From positions 744,001 to 808,000 of the forward strand of contig CAWBGG010000009.1 in NCBI GenBank assembly GCA_963788205.1: 64,000 bases of DNA, written 5' to 3'. The DNA comes from CAVVMA01 sp963788205 (lineage in GTDB: Bacteria; Desulfobacterota; Binatia; Binatales; Binataceae). This document shows positions 43,228-51,973 of the stretch, piece after piece; the first letter of the stretch is position 1; each line of letters begins with the position of its first letter. The translations under genes and the position numbers were made by a program. Under the pieces are notes generated by a model. The model saw only the letters and a program-made list of their open reading frames with translations, ran no database searches and was not told the origin of the DNA.

Positions 43228-44280
43228 ATGAATTTGCTGCCAGGGCCCCCGCACGAAGCGCCTGCCCGCCGGCGGGCCAGGGCCGCTGCGGCTCCTGAAG
43301 CCATCGCGCCCCCCTCATTGCCCGATCTTCTGGCCAAGCGGTTGCGCAAATTCGTGACCGTGTTGCCCAAGGCGCTGGGCGAGGACAATTCAGAAGCGAT
43401 TCACGACCTGCGGGTCGCGAGCCGCCGCCTCCAACAGGTGCTGGTCACGATGTTTCCGAAGCCGCGCTCCGACGAAGCGGGCCGAATCGTACGCGTGTTG
43501 CGGCAGGCGCGGCGCGCGGTCGGTGGATGGCGCGATTGCGACGTTCTGATCGATTTGCTCGAGCGGCGGATCCGGCGCGTGCGCAATCTTGAGGAGCGGC
43601 GCGCATGGGAAACGGTGCGCGCATCGGTGCAGGAGCGGCGCGTGATCGAGATCCGGCGCGCCCGGCGCAAGCTCGCCAACCGCCGGCTTTTTACGCTCGC
43701 GCAGGATGTCGCGAGGCTGACGGCGCCAGGCCCGGAGCCGGATCAGGGCAATGCGGGCGCTGACGGTGCTGGCGGGATGGGAGCGGCCGACGCGCTCGGC
43801 AAATCGATTTCGAACGCGTGGCAACAGTGGCGCGACGCGATGGCGCGGGCCGCCGAGACCTCGGACCCCTGCGATCTCCACGCCTTCAGGATCGAAAGCA
43901 AACGGCTGCGCTATCGAATCGAGCTGGCACGCGACCTCGGCGCCGCCGGATGCGACTTGGTGCTCGAGTTTCTGCGCTCACTTCAGGACGGACTCGGGCA
44001 GATGCACGATCGCAATGAATGCGCCCGGATGGCGGCCGAAGCGCTGGCCAACGCCAAACTGCTGATCCGCGATCCGCGCCCGGCCAGTCTGCTACTACGC
44101 CGGATAGCGACTGAGCAGGAGATCGAGCGCGCCAAGGCCACAGAGATTCTCGCCACGGCGCGCGAGGGATCGCATCGGGTTGAGGTCTGGGTGAATGAGT
44201 ATTGCGCCGCGGAGGGTGCGTCCTCGCCCGGCGGCGAACTGGCTGATCCGGTCTCTGAGAGGAACAGCAACGGCGGCTAG
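43228..44280 (+). CDS. CHAD-domain protein
   Basis: The 350-residue helical, strongly basic protein has the CHAD hallmarks: conserved His in IHDLRVASRRLQQVL, Arg/Lys-rich helices and a second half with LHAFRIESKRLRYRIEL. CHAD domains bind inorganic polyphosphate and are targeted to polyP granules. I use ATG 43228 rather than an upstream TTG. Its stop overlaps the stop of the convergent kinase gene in a shared CTAG. Confidence 0.88.
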   Translation: MNLLPGPPHEAPARRRARAAAAPEAIAPPSLPDLLAKRLRKFVTVLPKALGEDNSEAIHDLRVASRRLQQVLVTMFPKPRSDEAGRIVRVLRQARRAVGGWRDCDVLIDLLERRIRRVRNLEERRAWETVRASVQERRVIEIRRARRKLANRRLFTLAQDVARLTAPGPEPDQGNAGADGAGGMGAADALGKSISNAWQQWRDAMARAAETSDPCDLHAFRIESKRLRYRIELARDLGAAGCDLVLEFLRSLQDGLGQMHDRNECARMAAEALANAKLLIRDPRPASLLLRRIATEQEIERAKATEILATAREGSHRVEVWVNEYCAAEGASSPGGELADPVSERNSNGG

Positions 44281-45035
44281 GTTTTCGGGCTGTCCTGAGC
44301 CGCGGGTGCTTTGATGGCGGGAGCGTCTGGCTCGCGCTTGACGTCCTTCAGATAGTCCGCGATATGGGCGCGCAGATCGCTCTGAATATCTTCGATCGGC
44401 CGGCGCGCGTCGACCGTGACGAAACCCCATTCTTCGGCCAGCCGGTCGTACTCGCCCAGCAGCCGGCGCTGGTAATGCAGAAACGACTCGAAGATGTCGG
44501 AGCCCATCGCCAGATGCATCCCGGACTCCCAGTAATCCATCCCCTTGCCCTGCACGACGCGAGGCACCAGATGTTCCACGTCGACCTGCAGATAGAAAAC
44601 GAGGTCGGGCACCAGCGCCATCCCGAACAGATCGCGGGTCCATGCCGGGTCGGCGCCCATCACAGCGTTGCGCGCGAACGCGGTGTACATGTAGCGATCG
44701 GCGATTACGATGAACCCCGCTTGCAGCGCGGGCAGGATCTCGTGCTCCAGGCGGTCGGCGAAGTCGGCCGCGTAGAGCAGGCTGAAGGTCGTGACGGTTA
44801 GGCGATGGCCCTGCTTGGCCTCGTTGATCGTTTCCGACAGCAGCGGTGAGCGGATCCATCCGGTGTCGCTGACCGCATAGCCCTCCAGCTCCAGCCAGGG
44901 GCGCAGCAGCGCTATCTGTGTCGAGCGACCGACGCCGTCAGTGCCCTCGATCGCGATCAGATGGCCGGGGAGCGGCTTGCGCGCCAGATAGGGCAGGCCG
45001 TGGCCGAACCAGTTGCTATTTCGCTTCTGCGCCAT
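44277..45035 (-). CDS. Thymidylate-kinase-like protein with altered Walker A (Lys to Arg)
   Basis: The 252-residue P-loop protein resembles dTMP kinases: FDR-type ADRYMYTAFARN, a LID region and the start IAIEGTDGVGRSTQ. The invariant P-loop Lys is Arg37, which normally abolishes or weakens phosphoryl transfer. An N-terminal and a C-terminal extension are present. It overlaps the 3' end of a paralogue with a normal P-loop by 20 bp, so it may be a regulatory partner or have altered chemistry. Confidence 0.75.
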   Translation of the reverse strand: MAQKRNSNWFGHGLPYLARKPLPGHLIAIEGTDGVGRSTQIALLRPWLELEGYAVSDTGWIRSPLLSETINEAKQGHRLTVTTFSLLYAADFADRLEHEILPALQAGFIVIADRYMYTAFARNAVMGADPAWTRDLFGMALVPDLVFYLQVDVEHLVPRVVQGKGMDYWESGMHLAMGSDIFESFLHYQRRLLGEYDRLAEEWGFVTVDARRPIEDIQSDLRAHIADYLKDVKREPDAPAIKAPAAQDSPKT

Positions 45036-45851
45036 GATGCTGGCTCGCGCGCGGCCGCTCGTAGTCGTGCAGCACTTCCTGAATCATCCGCCGCACGATC
45101 CGCTGCTGCGCGGGAATATCGCCGGTCGCTTCGATGGTGTGCAATCCGAACTCGTCGCCGAGCGCGTCGTAGATTTCGAGCACGCGGCTCTGGAAGAGGC
45201 GGAAACTCTCAACCGGGTCCGTGGAGAGTCCCACGTCCATCCCGGCTTCGTGATACTTGAGCTTGGCCCGGCGGCCAGCAGCCGCTCGAGCGACACTTCG
45301 ATCGGCACGCGGAAATAAATCGTCAAATCCGGCCGCGGCGCGAACGCATACACCTGGCGCACCCATTCCGGATGCACCCCGCGGGCGACGTCGCGCGCAA
45401 AGGCCGTATATACGTAGCGGTCGGCCAGCACGATCATTCCGGCCTTCAGCGGCGGCAGGATCTGATAGGTCAGCCGGTCGGCAAAGTCGACCGCGTGTAG
45501 CAGGCTGAAGGTAGTCGGCGTGAGCAGGTTCTTCCTCTTCCCGCGCTGCATCGAGCGGCGCACCAGGCGCGAGGAGTTCCACTGCGTGAAATGCACAGGG
45601 TAGCCGTGCGCGCGCAGCCATCGCTCCAGCAGGCCGAGCTGGGTGGACTTGCCCGAACCGTCGATACCTTCCACCGCGATCAGCCGCCCGCGATAAGAGT
45701 GCGGCGACTTGAGCAGTGTGTTTCTGGTCAGATGAGGTTTCGGCGGGTGAGATTTCAGATCGGCCGGCGCGATGCCGTTGGGCGAGCCGCCATGGGCGGC
45801 CCCAGATGCCTCAGGCTTTCCGCCGTTGCCATCCGGCGCTCGCGAATCCAT
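45016..45851 (-). CDS. Thymidylate-kinase-like protein with canonical P-loop (one frameshift)
   Basis: Read through a frameshift this is a ~278-residue protein: Pro/Ser-rich N-terminal extension (1-52), canonical P-loop IAVEGIDGSGKSTQ (K68), LADRYVYTAFARDV, then the C-terminal part KLKYHEAGMDVGLSTDPVES in another frame, to the TAG at 45016. The break is at about 45265-45278 (CCCGGCGGCC on the + strand), consistent with one missing base. It probably phosphorylates dTMP or a related substrate and pairs with the downstream copy. Confidence 0.75.
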
Positions 45852-46046
45852 CCTCGTCTCCCTCCCGATCGTCCCACGACCCGAAATCGGGTAGCCGGCG
45901 GAATCCCCTCCATGATGGCTACCCCTTAAGCCGCATCGCGGCAGATATAAGGCCGTCGCTTTTCGTAGCGCATCGGCGGCAACATCTCAAGCGCAACGCG
46001 ATCCGGCGGCCGGAATCACAGCAAATCCGGGCTCTTTGATCGCGGC

Positions 46047-46658
46047 CTAGTCGCCAAGGCCCGGCAGGTTGATCTCGCCGCGCGCGATTCGCTCCAGCGT
46101 ATCCACGTAGAGCTCGTGCTCGACCTTCAGCACCCGCGCCGCGAGCGTATCGACGGTGTCGTCGGGGCGCACCGGCATTGCGCGCTGGGCGAGAATCGGT
46201 CCGCGGTCGTATTCCTCGTCCACCAGATGGACGGTCACGCCGGTCGTCGTTTCGCCCGCCGTGAGCACCGCCTGATGGACCCGCCTGCCGTACATCCCCT
46301 GTCCGCCGAACTTCGGCAGCAGCGCCGGATGGATGTTGAGCACGTGCCCGCGATATTGCTTGAGCGTGATCGGGCCGAGTTTCTTCATGTAGCCCGCCAA
46401 GACGATCAGGTTGACGTGATAGCGCTCCAGAGTAGCCGCGATCGCCGGGTCGAGGCCCGCGGGGTCCGGATGAGTATGAGCGCTCAGGTGACAAGCGGGC
46501 ACGCCGGCGCGCCGCGCGCGCTCCAACGCCGGTGCGTCGGAGTTATTGCAGATCACAACGCAGGGCTCGGCGTGCAGGCGTCCCGAGCGGCAGGCGTCAA
46601 GAATCGCTTGCAGGTTGCTGCCGCCGTGCGAGGCGAGTAATCCGAGTTGGAGGTTCAT
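46047..46658 (-). CDS. purN: Phosphoribosylglycinamide formyltransferase
   Basis: PurN transfers a formyl group from 10-formyl-THF to GAR, step 3 of purine synthesis. The 203-residue product has the catalytic N108 and H110 (LNIHPALLPKF) and D147 (HLVDEEYDRGP), and the N-terminal GLLASHGGSNLQAI phosphate-binding loop. Full length. It stands just downstream of, and on the same strand as, a phage-type lysis cassette. Confidence 0.93.
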   Translation of the reverse strand: MNLQLGLLASHGGSNLQAILDACRSGRLHAEPCVVICNNSDAPALERARRAGVPACHLSAHTHPDPAGLDPAIAATLERYHVNLIVLAGYMKKLGPITLKQYRGHVLNIHPALLPKFGGQGMYGRRVHQAVLTAGETTTGVTVHLVDEEYDRGPILAQRAMPVRPDDTVDTLAARVLKVEHELYVDTLERIARGEINLPGLGD

Positions 46659-46713
46659 CGACGGGATCGATTATACGCGACGCAGGCGGCCGATCGCCTA
46701 TGCCCGGCGCGCG

Positions 46714-47001
46714 TCAGCCGGGCGGCGGGCGGCAGCCGTCGATGATCTTGTCGCGCTCGATCACCGCGCCCTTCAACAGCTCGACGCTGGCCGCATAAGC
46801 GCGAATCGTGTCGGCGGGTGGCGAGTCCGGCTTGAGCGTCGCGAGCGCAAGGGTGGGTTTCTGAAGCTCGGGCGCGTTGCAATAGACAGGGGTCGGAACC
46901 GGCACATCGACCATCACCGGACGTGGCGGCGCGATTGGCGGGGCAACGGCGCAGGCTTCCAGCATCGCGAGCGCGACGAGAAGGTATCGGCGCGTCACCA
47001 T
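46714..47001 (-). CDS. Rz1-like outer-membrane spanin lipoprotein
   Basis: The 95-residue protein (ATG 47001) starts MVTRRYLLVALAMLEAC, a lipoprotein signal with lipobox LEAC and acylated Cys17, followed by a Pro-rich PPIAPPRPVMVDVPVPTP segment as in Rz1-type o-spanins. Its start overlaps the end of the Rz-like gene by 7 bp, the usual Rz/Rz1 relation. It would span to the inner-membrane spanin to fuse membranes at lysis. Confidence 0.65.
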   Translation of the reverse strand: MVTRRYLLVALAMLEACAVAPPIAPPRPVMVDVPVPTPVYCNAPELQKPTLALATLKPDSPPADTIRAYAASVELLKGAVIERDKIIDGCRPPPG

Positions 47002-47390
47002 CCTGCCAGCCCCACCGCCTGCGCGTTGCCCCATCGAATCGCTCCCTCGCATTGCGAATCCACCGGGGCGCGCTCGATCGCCGCGGCGCGATGCGCCGCG
47101 GCGTCGAGCGCGCCCGCTGCCGTCCGCGCCGCCGCCTGCTCGCGGGTACGTGCGAGCGCGGCGGCGCTGTCGGCCTTGGCCTTGAACCCGTCGATCGCGG
47201 CATTGCTTGCCGCGATCGCTGAGCTGAGCGCCTGGTTGCTGGCCTGCAGCGCGGCGTTTTCGGAGCTCAGCTTCGCGACCTGCGCGCGCGCCGCGTCGCG
47301 CTGATGAATCAGCACGACGCGGTACGCAAACGCCGCGGCGAGCAGCAGCGCGAGCGTAAGCGGCTTCCAGAGATCAGCGAGCGCCAGCAT
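46995..47390 (-). CDS. Rz-like inner-membrane spanin
   Basis: The 131-residue protein has an N-terminal TM anchor (about 10-28) and a long periplasmic coiled coil (about 35-110), the architecture of phage i-spanins. Position between the small membrane protein and the Rz1-like lipoprotein gene supports the call. Confidence 0.65.
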   Translation of the reverse strand: MLALADLWKPLTLALLLAAAFAYRVVLIHQRDAARAQVAKLSSENAALQASNQALSSAIAASNAAIDGFKAKADSAAALARTREQAAARTAAGALDAAAHRAAAIERAPVDSQCEGAIRWGNAQAVGLAGW

Positions 47391-47439
47391 CGTTATTGCC
47401 GAGTCGCAAGAATCGCTGCGAGCGATTCCCAGCTCTGTC

Positions 47440-47703
47440 TCAGTTCTTGCCGGACGCCGACAGGGCGGGCGCAGAGGCCGTTGCCGGAGCGGATGCGCTC
47501 GAGGCGACTGCGACGTGATGGATCACGGCGATCTTTTCGCCCTGTCCGGCGATCGCGGTTTCCACGTCGTGTACGCGATCGGCAAGCGCGGTGTAGAGCT
47601 GATCGATCTTGCGATGGAACATCGCGAACAGCACCACCAGCGTGACGATCATGAGCAGGGCGGTCATCGCAATTGCCGCCAGCGAAGTCTCGACCGGATT
47701 CAT
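47440..47703 (-). CDS. Small single-TM protein of the lysis cassette (holin candidate)
   Basis: The 87-residue protein has one strong TM segment (about 8-30) followed by a helical stretch (KIDQLYTALADRVHDVETA) and an Ala/Ser/Pro-rich tail. Its place between endolysin and spanin genes suggests a holin or pinholin, but it lacks the two TM segments of most holins. Confidence 0.5.
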   Translation of the reverse strand: MNPVETSLAAIAMTALLMIVTLVVLFAMFHRKIDQLYTALADRVHDVETAIAGQGEKIAVIHHVAVASSASAPATASAPALSASGKN

Positions 47704-47737
47704 GTGTGCATCATCCCCCTTGGCTTTTGGTTCCCTC

Positions 47738-48247
47738 TCACTCGTAGGCGCGGTTGAGCCATCCGGACAGGAAATCTTTGCCCGCTTTGGCCGCGCTCCT
47801 CGAAGCCGCGATCAATCGGTAATGCCCCGCCGCTTCGCTGCGCAACGCGGCCAGCAGAGCGGTTTGATTGGCGCGCGAGGCTGACGCGCGTGTTACGGGT
47901 CCCACAATTCCGTTCTCCGCGATTTTCACGTCACAGGCGCGCAGCGCCCGCTGCAGGCATCGGGCCGCCTGCGAGGGACCGATGTTCACCGCCAGGTCGA
48001 GCATCTTGGATGAGAGCGGCGACGGCAGTGCGCCGTATTGGAATTTGAGCCACCAGTCGCGCCAGTAGATTGCGATCGCCTGGTCGCGCGAGAGGTGCTT
48101 AATATCGAGTTGAGGATACTCGCGCCTGGAAATGCCGAACCGGGTTTCGCCGCCGGGGTCTTGCGGACGGTCGATGTAGCCGCCTTCGTCGGCCAATACC
48201 CTTTCGACTGCGCTCAGGAAAGCCGGGTCGTAATCCGACGCACCCAC
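47738..48247 (-). CDS. GH108-family endolysin (N-acetylmuramidase-like)
   Basis: The 169-residue protein degrades peptidoglycan. The family motif ADEGGYIDRPQDPGG with catalytic Glu21, then FGIS and a C-terminal peptidoglycan-binding-like helical part (MLDLAVNIGPSQAARCLQRA), match GH108 endolysins (ZliS-like). No signal peptide, so release would depend on a holin. Start is a GTG at 48247. Confidence 0.85.
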   Translation of the reverse strand: MGASDYDPAFLSAVERVLADEGGYIDRPQDPGGETRFGISRREYPQLDIKHLSRDQAIAIYWRDWWLKFQYGALPSPLSSKMLDLAVNIGPSQAARCLQRALRACDVKIAENGIVGPVTRASASRANQTALLAALRSEAAGHYRLIAASRSAAKAGKDFLSGWLNRAYE

Positions 48248-48335
48248 CTTCGACGTGGTATCACATCGCGGCGGACGGGCACTGCTTCTGCAATTTCAGG
48301 GAGTCGAGGCCTCCAAGGTTTCTCGTCTCACCTTT

Positions 48336-48372
48336 CCGAAGTAGGGCCGGCGAGACGCCGGTCCTACTTCCT
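48336..48372. repeat. REP-like palindrome (copy 3)
   Basis: GTAGGGCCGGCG-AGA-CGCCGGTCCTAC forms a 12-bp stem with one mismatch, preceded by CTTTCCGAA. It is the longest of the three related palindromes and lies between two - strand genes. Confidence 0.7.
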
Positions 48373-48382
48373 GATTCAGCGG

Positions 48383-49297
48383 TCACCTGCCGGCCAGATA
48401 TGCCATCCCCTCGCGAGCCGGCGTCAGCCGGATCCCGAACTCGGCGACCAGCGGTGCGATGTCGCAGGCATTGTCGGCGGTCACGAAGGTCACCGCGTCG
48501 CGCGAGAGCAACGGCCGCGGCAGCCGCTCTGCGATCGCGCCCACCGCGCGCATCAAGGCTTCGGGTATGTGCACGATCGGCCTGCGGCGGCCGGTTATCT
48601 CCATGATGAGTCGAATCAGCTCGTCGAAGGTGAGCAAATCGGGCCCGCCGATATCGAATGTGCCGTTGCGCCTGCGGCCTGCGAGCGCGAGCGCCACGCA
48701 CGCCGCGACGTCATCAACCAATACCGGCTGGACCTTCTGCCGCCCGGTGCCGGGGACGGCGAACACCGGAGCAAACTTGAGCAGGCGCGCAAACCCATTG
48801 ACGACCTTGTCCTCCGGCCCATAGACCAGCGACGGCCGCAGGATCGTGAACCCGATTCCGGATTCCCGGATCGCGCGCTCGGCGCGTCCCTTGGCGCGAA
48901 ACCCCGGATGGCTGCTCGATTCGTCGGCTGCGGCGCCGCTGATATAGACGAATCGCTCGACCGACGCCGAGCGGGCAGCTTCGAGCAGCGCGACCGTGCC
49001 GCCGTAGTCGATGCGCTCGAAGGTCATCCCACGCGCGGGATTCTCGATTGGATAGCCGTCGAATTGAACCGCGTTCACGATCGCGTGCGCGCCCGCCATC
49101 GCGCTCTTCAGAGAGCCGGGATCGGTTACGTCGGCGTGGGCGAACTCGATCTCCGCCAAAGGGGTGCGCCGGCGGGCGGCTCCGGGATCGCGCGTGAAGA
49201 CCCGCAGCCGTAACGCGGGGATCGCGGCCAGCCTTCGCGTGATCGCTCGTCCGATGAAGCCCGAGCCGCCGGCGATTGCGACTATTTTTTCGCGCAC
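48383..49297 (-). CDS. NAD(P)-binding epimerase-like protein (NDUFA9/NmrA type)
   Basis: The 304-residue protein has an N-terminal Rossmann motif AIAGGSGFIGRAI and an atypical SDR core (YISGAAADESS, RPSLVYGPED, VQPVLVDDVA). It resembles complex I NDUFA9-like proteins and NmrA-like regulators; active-site YxxxK is not obvious. Probably NAD(P)-binding with an unknown substrate. Confidence 0.75.
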   Translation of the reverse strand: MREKIVAIAGGSGFIGRAITRRLAAIPALRLRVFTRDPGAARRRTPLAEIEFAHADVTDPGSLKSAMAGAHAIVNAVQFDGYPIENPARGMTFERIDYGGTVALLEAARSASVERFVYISGAAADESSSHPGFRAKGRAERAIRESGIGFTILRPSLVYGPEDKVVNGFARLLKFAPVFAVPGTGRQKVQPVLVDDVAACVALALAGRRRNGTFDIGGPDLLTFDELIRLIMEITGRRRPIVHIPEALMRAVGAIAERLPRPLLSRDAVTFVTADNACDIAPLVAEFGIRLTPAREGMAYLAGR

Positions 49298-49359
49298 AGA
49301 TCCCCTTTCGACTTTTTATCGGCGGAGCGCGTCAGCCCGATCGACGCCGCCTAACGGAG

Positions 49360-50283
49360 TCAGGCGCGGGCGATGGAACCGTTCTGCGCGGAGGCGCCTG
49401 TGGATCGCGGTTGCGATTCGGCCAGCCGCACCAGATGAAAGCGCGAAACCTCGGGGCGGCAGTTGATCCGGATTCTGACCCAGAACGTGCCCAGCCCGCG
49501 GTTGGTGTAGATGTAGCAATTTCCGTAGCGGTTGAGCCCGGCGTAAAACTGATGCCCGATGCGCAGGATCGATCGGATCGGCGACCCATAGAACGGAATC
49601 CGCACCACGCCGCCGTGCGTGTGACCCGAGAGAATCACGCCGGGATTGAGATGGGTCAAGTACAGCGCGGTGTCAGGATTGTGCGCGAGCACGATCGAGC
49701 ATTCGCCGGGTCCGACGTTGGCGAATGCGCGCGACGGTTCCGCGCGCCGCGACCACAGGTCGTCCACGCCCACGATCACAATGGATTCGTTGCGGACGGA
49801 GATACGCCGGCTCTCGTTCGCCAGGATCTGCACGCCCGCATCTGTCAGGCCGGCAGCGATTTGATGAAACGACGACCAGTGGTCATGATTCCCGGCCACC
49901 GCGAAGCTGCCGACCACCGGACGCAACTCGCCGAGCGCGCGCTGAAACGCCGGCAGGTAACGGCGCATCGTGGCGGGTCCGGAAAAGTAATCACCAGTCA
50001 GGAAAACGAACTCGGGGCGATGGTGGTTGATCAACGCGACGGCCGCTTCGAGCCGTTCGACATCTTCGTCGCGATCGACATGGAAGTCGCTGATCTGGCA
50101 TGCGATCAGCCCTTCGAGCCGCGCGGGAAGTCCGCGCACCGGCAGCATCAGGCGCGTCACGTCGAGATCGTCGATCGTGCGGCGCCATACGCGATGGAGC
50201 GGGCGGAGCGCCAGCGGCGGCTTGCGTCTGCGCTTGGCGCGCCGCGCGACGCGGCGGTCAACCCTCAGTTCAGCGGTGCCCAT
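49360..50283 (-). CDS. Calcineurin-like metallophosphoesterase (YkuE/YaeI type)
   Basis: The 307-residue protein has all five motifs: SDFHVD, GDYF, GNHDHW, AHNPD and SGHTHGG, giving a two-metal phosphoesterase site. The N-terminus is basic with no clear signal peptide, so membrane or periplasmic location is uncertain. Relatives cleave lipid A precursor or other phosphodiesters. Confidence 0.85.
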   Translation of the reverse strand: MGTAELRVDRRVARRAKRRRKPPLALRPLHRVWRRTIDDLDVTRLMLPVRGLPARLEGLIACQISDFHVDRDEDVERLEAAVALINHHRPEFVFLTGDYFSGPATMRRYLPAFQRALGELRPVVGSFAVAGNHDHWSSFHQIAAGLTDAGVQILANESRRISVRNESIVIVGVDDLWSRRAEPSRAFANVGPGECSIVLAHNPDTALYLTHLNPGVILSGHTHGGVVRIPFYGSPIRSILRIGHQFYAGLNRYGNCYIYTNRGLGTFWVRIRINCRPEVSRFHLVRLAESQPRSTGASAQNGSIARA

Positions 50284-50296
50284 CTAAAACAACAGT

Positions 50297-50540
50297 TTAG
50301 AACAATTCGAGCAGGCGCACAAAGCCGGCTATTGTAACAATCCGTTCATCGCCTGAGTTGATTTCTTCGTGCTCGAGTTCCCACGTATGAGGATGCGGGA
50401 TGAAGACCGCGCGCAACCCCGCCGCGATAGCTGGGTTGATATCCGAGCGGGGACTGTTGCCAATCATGAAGCTATACGCCGGATCGAGCCGCGCCGTTAC
50501 AATCAGAGCCCGATAGGCGACGACATCTTTTCCGCCGCGA
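50297..50540 (-). pseudogene. C-terminal relic of a HAD hydrolase
   Basis: The frame contains SFMIGNSPRSDINPAIAAGL and VFIPHPHTWELEHEE, the end of a HAD-superfamily hydrolase including motif IV, but the N-terminal half with the nucleophile Asp is missing. Upstream sequence is unrelated and merges with the GGCT gene end. The relic is a 5'-deleted pseudogene. Confidence 0.75.
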
Positions 50541-50573
50541 CCTCCACCGCGCTGAAAATTACGTGCGAAGCCG

Positions 50574-51077
50574 TTACGATTGGCCTGGGTTTTCCAGCCG
50601 CTCATCTGGAGCGAGTTCGAAACTTTGCAGAAAGTCGAGATAGTCGGGCGGCAGGCCGTGCTGGCGGGCGCCCTCGATCAGCAAGCCGATGTAACGGGCG
50701 GAGGGTTTGCGTCCCTCGGTAATCCGGTCTGATTGATAAGTGAATGCGGCTATCGATTGGCCGGAGTCGACGACGACGTTTACCGGAATTCTTCGGTAGC
50801 CGCCGGATGGCACGCCTTCGGTGCGGTCGAGGTGGTCGAACTGTTCGGCGGTAATCAGGTACAGCACTCCCCACGTGCGGGCGCCCGGATGCGACTGGAG
50901 ATTGGCAACCGCCCGCAAGCCGGGGCCAATCGCCAGATTGAAGCAAAGCCGATAGTTTTCGAGAAAGCCTGATCGGGTCTGTATCGGGCGGATGCCGCGG
51001 CGATCGACAAAGGTGCCGCGGTTCATGTTGCTGCCGTAGCCGAAGTACCAAGTCGCGCCTGCGGTCTCGTCGCTCAC
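50574..51077 (-). CDS. Gamma-glutamylcyclotransferase-like protein
   Basis: The 167-residue protein (GTG 51077, an AGGAG lies upstream; a TTG at 51104 is the alternative) has the GGCT fold signature YFGYGSNM and the catalytic Glu in DRTEGVPSGGYRR. It would release 5-oxoproline from gamma-glutamyl compounds. The gene ends inside the window of the HAD relic's former 5' half. Confidence 0.8.
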   Translation of the reverse strand: MSDETAGATWYFGYGSNMNRGTFVDRRGIRPIQTRSGFLENYRLCFNLAIGPGLRAVANLQSHPGARTWGVLYLITAEQFDHLDRTEGVPSGGYRRIPVNVVVDSGQSIAAFTYQSDRITEGRKPSARYIGLLIEGARQHGLPPDYLDFLQSFELAPDERLENPGQS

Positions 51078-51154
51078 AGCCGTGCAAAACTCCTGATGAA
51101 TCAAAACGTACAGATGTCGAAGCGACGTGAACAGCCGCGCAGGCGCGCCCGCGT

Positions 51155-51973
51155 TTACCCGCGCGGGCGCGATGGGTCGGCAGAGCCCGGCAGGACCATC
51201 AGCGCGCCGGTGGCGGGATTGCGGCCCACGTAGACCTCGGTGTCGTAGACCGCGCGCAGGTTCGCCGCCGTCAGCACCTGCTCGGGCGTGCCCGAGGCGA
51301 CCGCCGCGCCGTCCTTGAGCAGCAGCACGCGATCGGCGTACAGCGCCGCCGCATTGAGATCATGGAGCGTGACGATCACGGCCAGCCGCCGCGCGGCGCA
51401 AAGCTCTTTCAAAATCGCGAAGATGTCCGCGGCATGCTTCATGTCCAGGAACGCCGTTGGCTCATCCAGCAGCGCGATCTTTGGCTCCTGGGCCAGCGCC
51501 CGCGCGATCACCACCCGCTTGCGCTCGCCGCCCGAGAGCTCCTGCACGTAACGTCCCGCAAGCCCCAGCAGATCAAGCCGCTCCAGCGCCGCGCGCGCCA
51601 CGGCGAGATCGCGCGGACTCTCAAAGCTGAAGCGCGCCAGATGCGGCGCGCGGCCCATCAGGACCGTCTCGAGTACGGTGAACGGAAACGCGATCGCATT
51701 CTCCTGCCCGACCACCGCGACGATTCGCGCCAGCGCGCGGCGGTCGTATTGCGCCAGCGGCCGTCCCAGCAGATCGATCGATCCGTGCCACGGCGCAATA
51801 GTGCCGGCGAGCAGTTTCAGCAGCGTAGACTTACCGGCGCCATTGGGTCCGACGATCGCGACCAGCTCGCCGAAGCCGGCCTCGATAGAGACCTCGCGCA
51901 GCACTTGCCGGCCCGCGTATCCGGCCGCCAGCCGATTGGCGCGCAGCGCAGGATTTTCCGCCGAGGCGCTCAA
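51155..51973 (-). CDS. BtuD/FecE-type ABC importer ATPase
   Basis: The 272-residue ATPase has Walker A GPNGAGKST, signature LSGGE, Walker B IALLDEPTAF and the H-loop LHDL. It belongs with vitamin B12, heme or siderophore importers. It overlaps the permease gene by four bases (ATGA) and is the last gene of a BtuF-C-D type operon. Confidence 0.9.
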   Translation of the reverse strand: MSASAENPALRANRLAAGYAGRQVLREVSIEAGFGELVAIVGPNGAGKSTLLKLLAGTIAPWHGSIDLLGRPLAQYDRRALARIVAVVGQENAIAFPFTVLETVLMGRAPHLARFSFESPRDLAVARAALERLDLLGLAGRYVQELSGGERKRVVIARALAQEPKIALLDEPTAFLDMKHAADIFAILKELCAARRLAVIVTLHDLNAAALYADRVLLLKDGAAVASGTPEQVLTAANLRAVYDTEVYVGRNPATGALMVLPGSADPSRPRG

